A stretch of DNA of 64,000 nt, from contig CAMUXE010000006.1 in the NCBI GenBank assembly GCA_947164605.1, positions 1 to 64,000 on the forward strand. The letters run 5' to 3'. The stretch is from an uncultured Lachnospiraceae bacterium. GTDB taxonomy: Bacteria; Bacillota; Clostridia; Lachnospirales; Lachnospiraceae. The stretch's first letter is position 1. Every line of letters starts with the position of its first letter. Positions 62,416 to 64,000 of this stretch are shown here, in pieces. The notes beneath the pieces are model-generated. The model searched no databases. It was not told where the DNA came from and saw nothing but the letters and a program-made list of their open reading frames with translations. Made by a program: the position numbers and the translations under genes.

Positions 62416-63996
62416 TTACTTATTTAAAGACTTGAGAACTTCCTGAACAAGAGCACCAACTCTGTCATTGTATGTCTTCATAGCCTGATCAACTGTCCAA
62501 TCACCAAGAGCAACCTTAGAAATTGCCTCGTTACGAGCTGTGTTGATATCTGTGATATCAGCGCCGAGTGTCTCGTTCATTGGAAGTGGAACAGCAACTG
62601 TAGAATTCTTAGCGAAGAACTCTGCATTAGTCTTAGTAACCTCTGTGATTGACTTCTCACCTGGATCTGAAGTCTTGAACTTTGTAAGAACAAGAGTTGG
62701 ATCAATGTGGTTCTTTGTCATAAGAGTAGATGGCTTCTCTGGAGATGGAAGCATGTGGAACTCGCCTTCAGCGTATGTCTTAGACTTCTTGCCATCTGGA
62801 TCATCAGCTAATGTAACTGTCTCAGCCTTTGTATCCCAGTGAGTACCCTTAGCACCGTACTCCCAAGCTGTCTGAACGTCGCCGCCATCAAGCATTGTGT
62901 CGATGAAGTACTTGAAGATACCTTCTGGATTCTCTGCAGAAGCATTGATACACCAAGCTGGTGCAATACGCTCTACATATGTGCCAAGCTCCTTGATTGG
63001 GTTGATAGCAATAAGATTGTCATCAAGCTTCTTAGAAGCAAGGTTTGTCTTAAGTGTCTGTGCCCATGTACCTGCCCAGTATGTGAATACACCAGACTCT
63101 GTAGAAGCGTCTGTTGAGTAGAACTTGTTACGAGCATCTGTTGTCTTCTGACCAAGTGTAGCCTTATCGATAACGCCATCCTTAACAGCTGTCTGGATTC
63201 TCTGAAGAGCATCCTTCATTTCCTGCTGTGTGAAACCGTCAACGTACTTGCCTGTTGAATCCTGGTAGAATGTGTAGTTAGCCTTCTGATAGAACTCAGG
63301 AAGGTAGTTAGTATATGGAGCCTCTGTGCTGACGAAATCAGGAGCAGAGATTACATAGTGACCAGCTGCCTGAGCCATCTGCTTAAGGTAACCATAGTAT
63401 GTATTGAAGTCCATTGTTACGCCATCAACCTTTGATGCGTCAATGCCAGCCTTGTCAAGCCAAGCCTTCTTAATGTATGTGCAGCAACCATTACCACGGT
63501 ATGGAGAGAAACCATACATAGCCTTCTGGCCGTCTGAACCATTAACAAGAAGTGCGCTAAGAACGTTGTTAGCTGTTGAAATAAGTCTGCCTGAGTTCTT
63601 TGTCTCTGATCCATCCCATGCAGATGTCATGTTCCAAAGGAAACCATTTGAAGCATAAAGTGCATAGTAATCAGATGAAAGAAGAACTACGTCTGGCTGA
63701 TCATTACCGTTGAATGCGTTAGCTACTGCATCATAGTAACCAGAGTGATCAGGACGTACCCAATTGATATCAAGGCCTGTAAGAGTACCAAGATAATTGT
63801 AGAACTCCTTACCACCATTAGACTCAGAAACGACTGTGTTATCAACCATTACTGTGAACTTTCCTGGCTTTGTTACTTCTTTCTTCTCGTTTGATGTGCT
63901 CTTTGTTGTGCTTGTTGAAGATCCGCAAGCAACAAGGCTCATTACTGATGTAAGTGTAAGACCTACAGCAGTAAGCTTCTTAACTGTGTTTTTCAT
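62416..63996 (-). CDS. Sugar ABC transporter substrate-binding lipoprotein (LplA/YtcQ type)
   Basis: Protein of 526 residues. Signal peptide with lipobox SLVAC (cleaved before Cys near residue 24), a Ser/Thr linker, then a family 1 extracellular solute-binding fold. Long binding proteins of this type serve the LplB/YtcP importers. The start codon is four bases from the window end, so its upstream signals are not visible. Confidence 0.92.
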   Translation of the reverse strand: MKNTVKKLTAVGLTLTSVMSLVACGSSTSTTKSTSNEKKEVTKPGKFTVMVDNTVVSESNGGKEFYNYLGTLTGLDINWVRPDHSGYYDAVANAFNGNDQPDVVLLSSDYYALYASNGFLWNMTSAWDGSETKNSGRLISTANNVLSALLVNGSDGQKAMYGFSPYRGNGCCTYIKKAWLDKAGIDASKVDGVTMDFNTYYGYLKQMAQAAGHYVISAPDFVSTEAPYTNYLPEFYQKANYTFYQDSTGKYVDGFTQQEMKDALQRIQTAVKDGVIDKATLGQKTTDARNKFYSTDASTESGVFTYWAGTWAQTLKTNLASKKLDDNLIAINPIKELGTYVERIAPAWCINASAENPEGIFKYFIDTMLDGGDVQTAWEYGAKGTHWDTKAETVTLADDPDGKKSKTYAEGEFHMLPSPEKPSTLMTKNHIDPTLVLTKFKTSDPGEKSITEVTKTNAEFFAKNSTVAVPLPMNETLGADITDINTARNEAISKVALGDWTVDQAMKTYNDRVGALVQEVLKSLNK

Positions 63997-64000
63997 AAAA

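Noticed and set aside
1..64000. tRNA or rRNA genes
   Set aside because: I found no cloverleaf with T-loop and anticodon arm and no rRNA core sequence; short palindromes do not fit.

Overview
The window reads as chromosome of an AT-rich, strictly anaerobic member of the Clostridia, most likely Lachnospiraceae. The evidence is a group-B [FeFe] hydrogenase, formate-tetrahydrofolate ligase, a DegV protein, a PASTA-domain kinase with its phosphatase, a meso-diaminopimelate-type MurE, and the Firmicutes gene order priA-def-fmt-rsmB-rlmN-prpC-prkC-rsgA-rpe. Pectin genes at the right end and a pectinesterase remnant suggest a pectin user such as a Lachnospira or Butyrivibrio relative. The genus is inference. 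I saw no rRNA, tRNA or CRISPR array.

Positions 1-15200 are accessory. After a truncated XRE regulator and a guanidinium-type SMR exporter, thirteen genes run on the minus strand from 14722 to 1001 with short gaps or overlaps. In transcription order they encode: an excisionase-like HTH, a GIY-YIG/DUF2075 helicase, two MazG-type pyrophosphohydrolases, an HNH nuclease, an FMN-binding protein, a PLD/DEAH/DUF3427 helicase, a NUDIX hydrolase, an SF1 helicase with a Vsr-like nuclease end, a 57-residue protein, a HEPN protein, a RES-domain protein, a second nearly identical FMN-binding protein and a 70-residue protein. This looks like a stacked anti-phage island in which nucleases and helicases sit beside nucleotide-cleaving enzymes. 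A sigma-A promoter, ACCGACA iterons and GGGCACCA repeats lie upstream and may mark its right edge.

Positions 15600-22200 hold DegV, a TetR regulator, an ECF-type S component, the hydrogenase and a lipid-anchored or membrane VWA/solute-binding protein with a partner. Positions 22500-42400 are core housekeeping genes on the minus strand: ribosome maturation, translation initiation, PASTA signalling, replication restart, cell wall, one-carbon metabolism, FtsK/SpoIIIE and an ABC-F protein. Several intergenic gaps there carry perfect-period AT-rich tandem repeats of 8, 10, 18 or 23 bp. Positions 42600-47400 hold a possible TIR-like protein, a pectinesterase remnant, carbamate kinase, a rhodanese-TtcA fusion and an asparaginase.

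Positions 47476-50646 form a foreign, more GC-rich insert (HD-GYP protein, broken RsbU-like phosphatase, serine-recombinase tail). It splits what was probably one bidirectional terminator between the asparaginase gene and an XRE regulator gene. TypA follows. Positions 53188-63996 are a carbohydrate locus: an ABC exporter, a cytoplasmic GH28 polygalacturonase, a GH105-like protein, an ankyrin-GH43 fusion, and an Lpl-type sugar ABC importer whose LplB-like permease has an extra zinc-ribbon and membrane extension. Pectic oligosaccharides would be imported and then cut in the cytoplasm.
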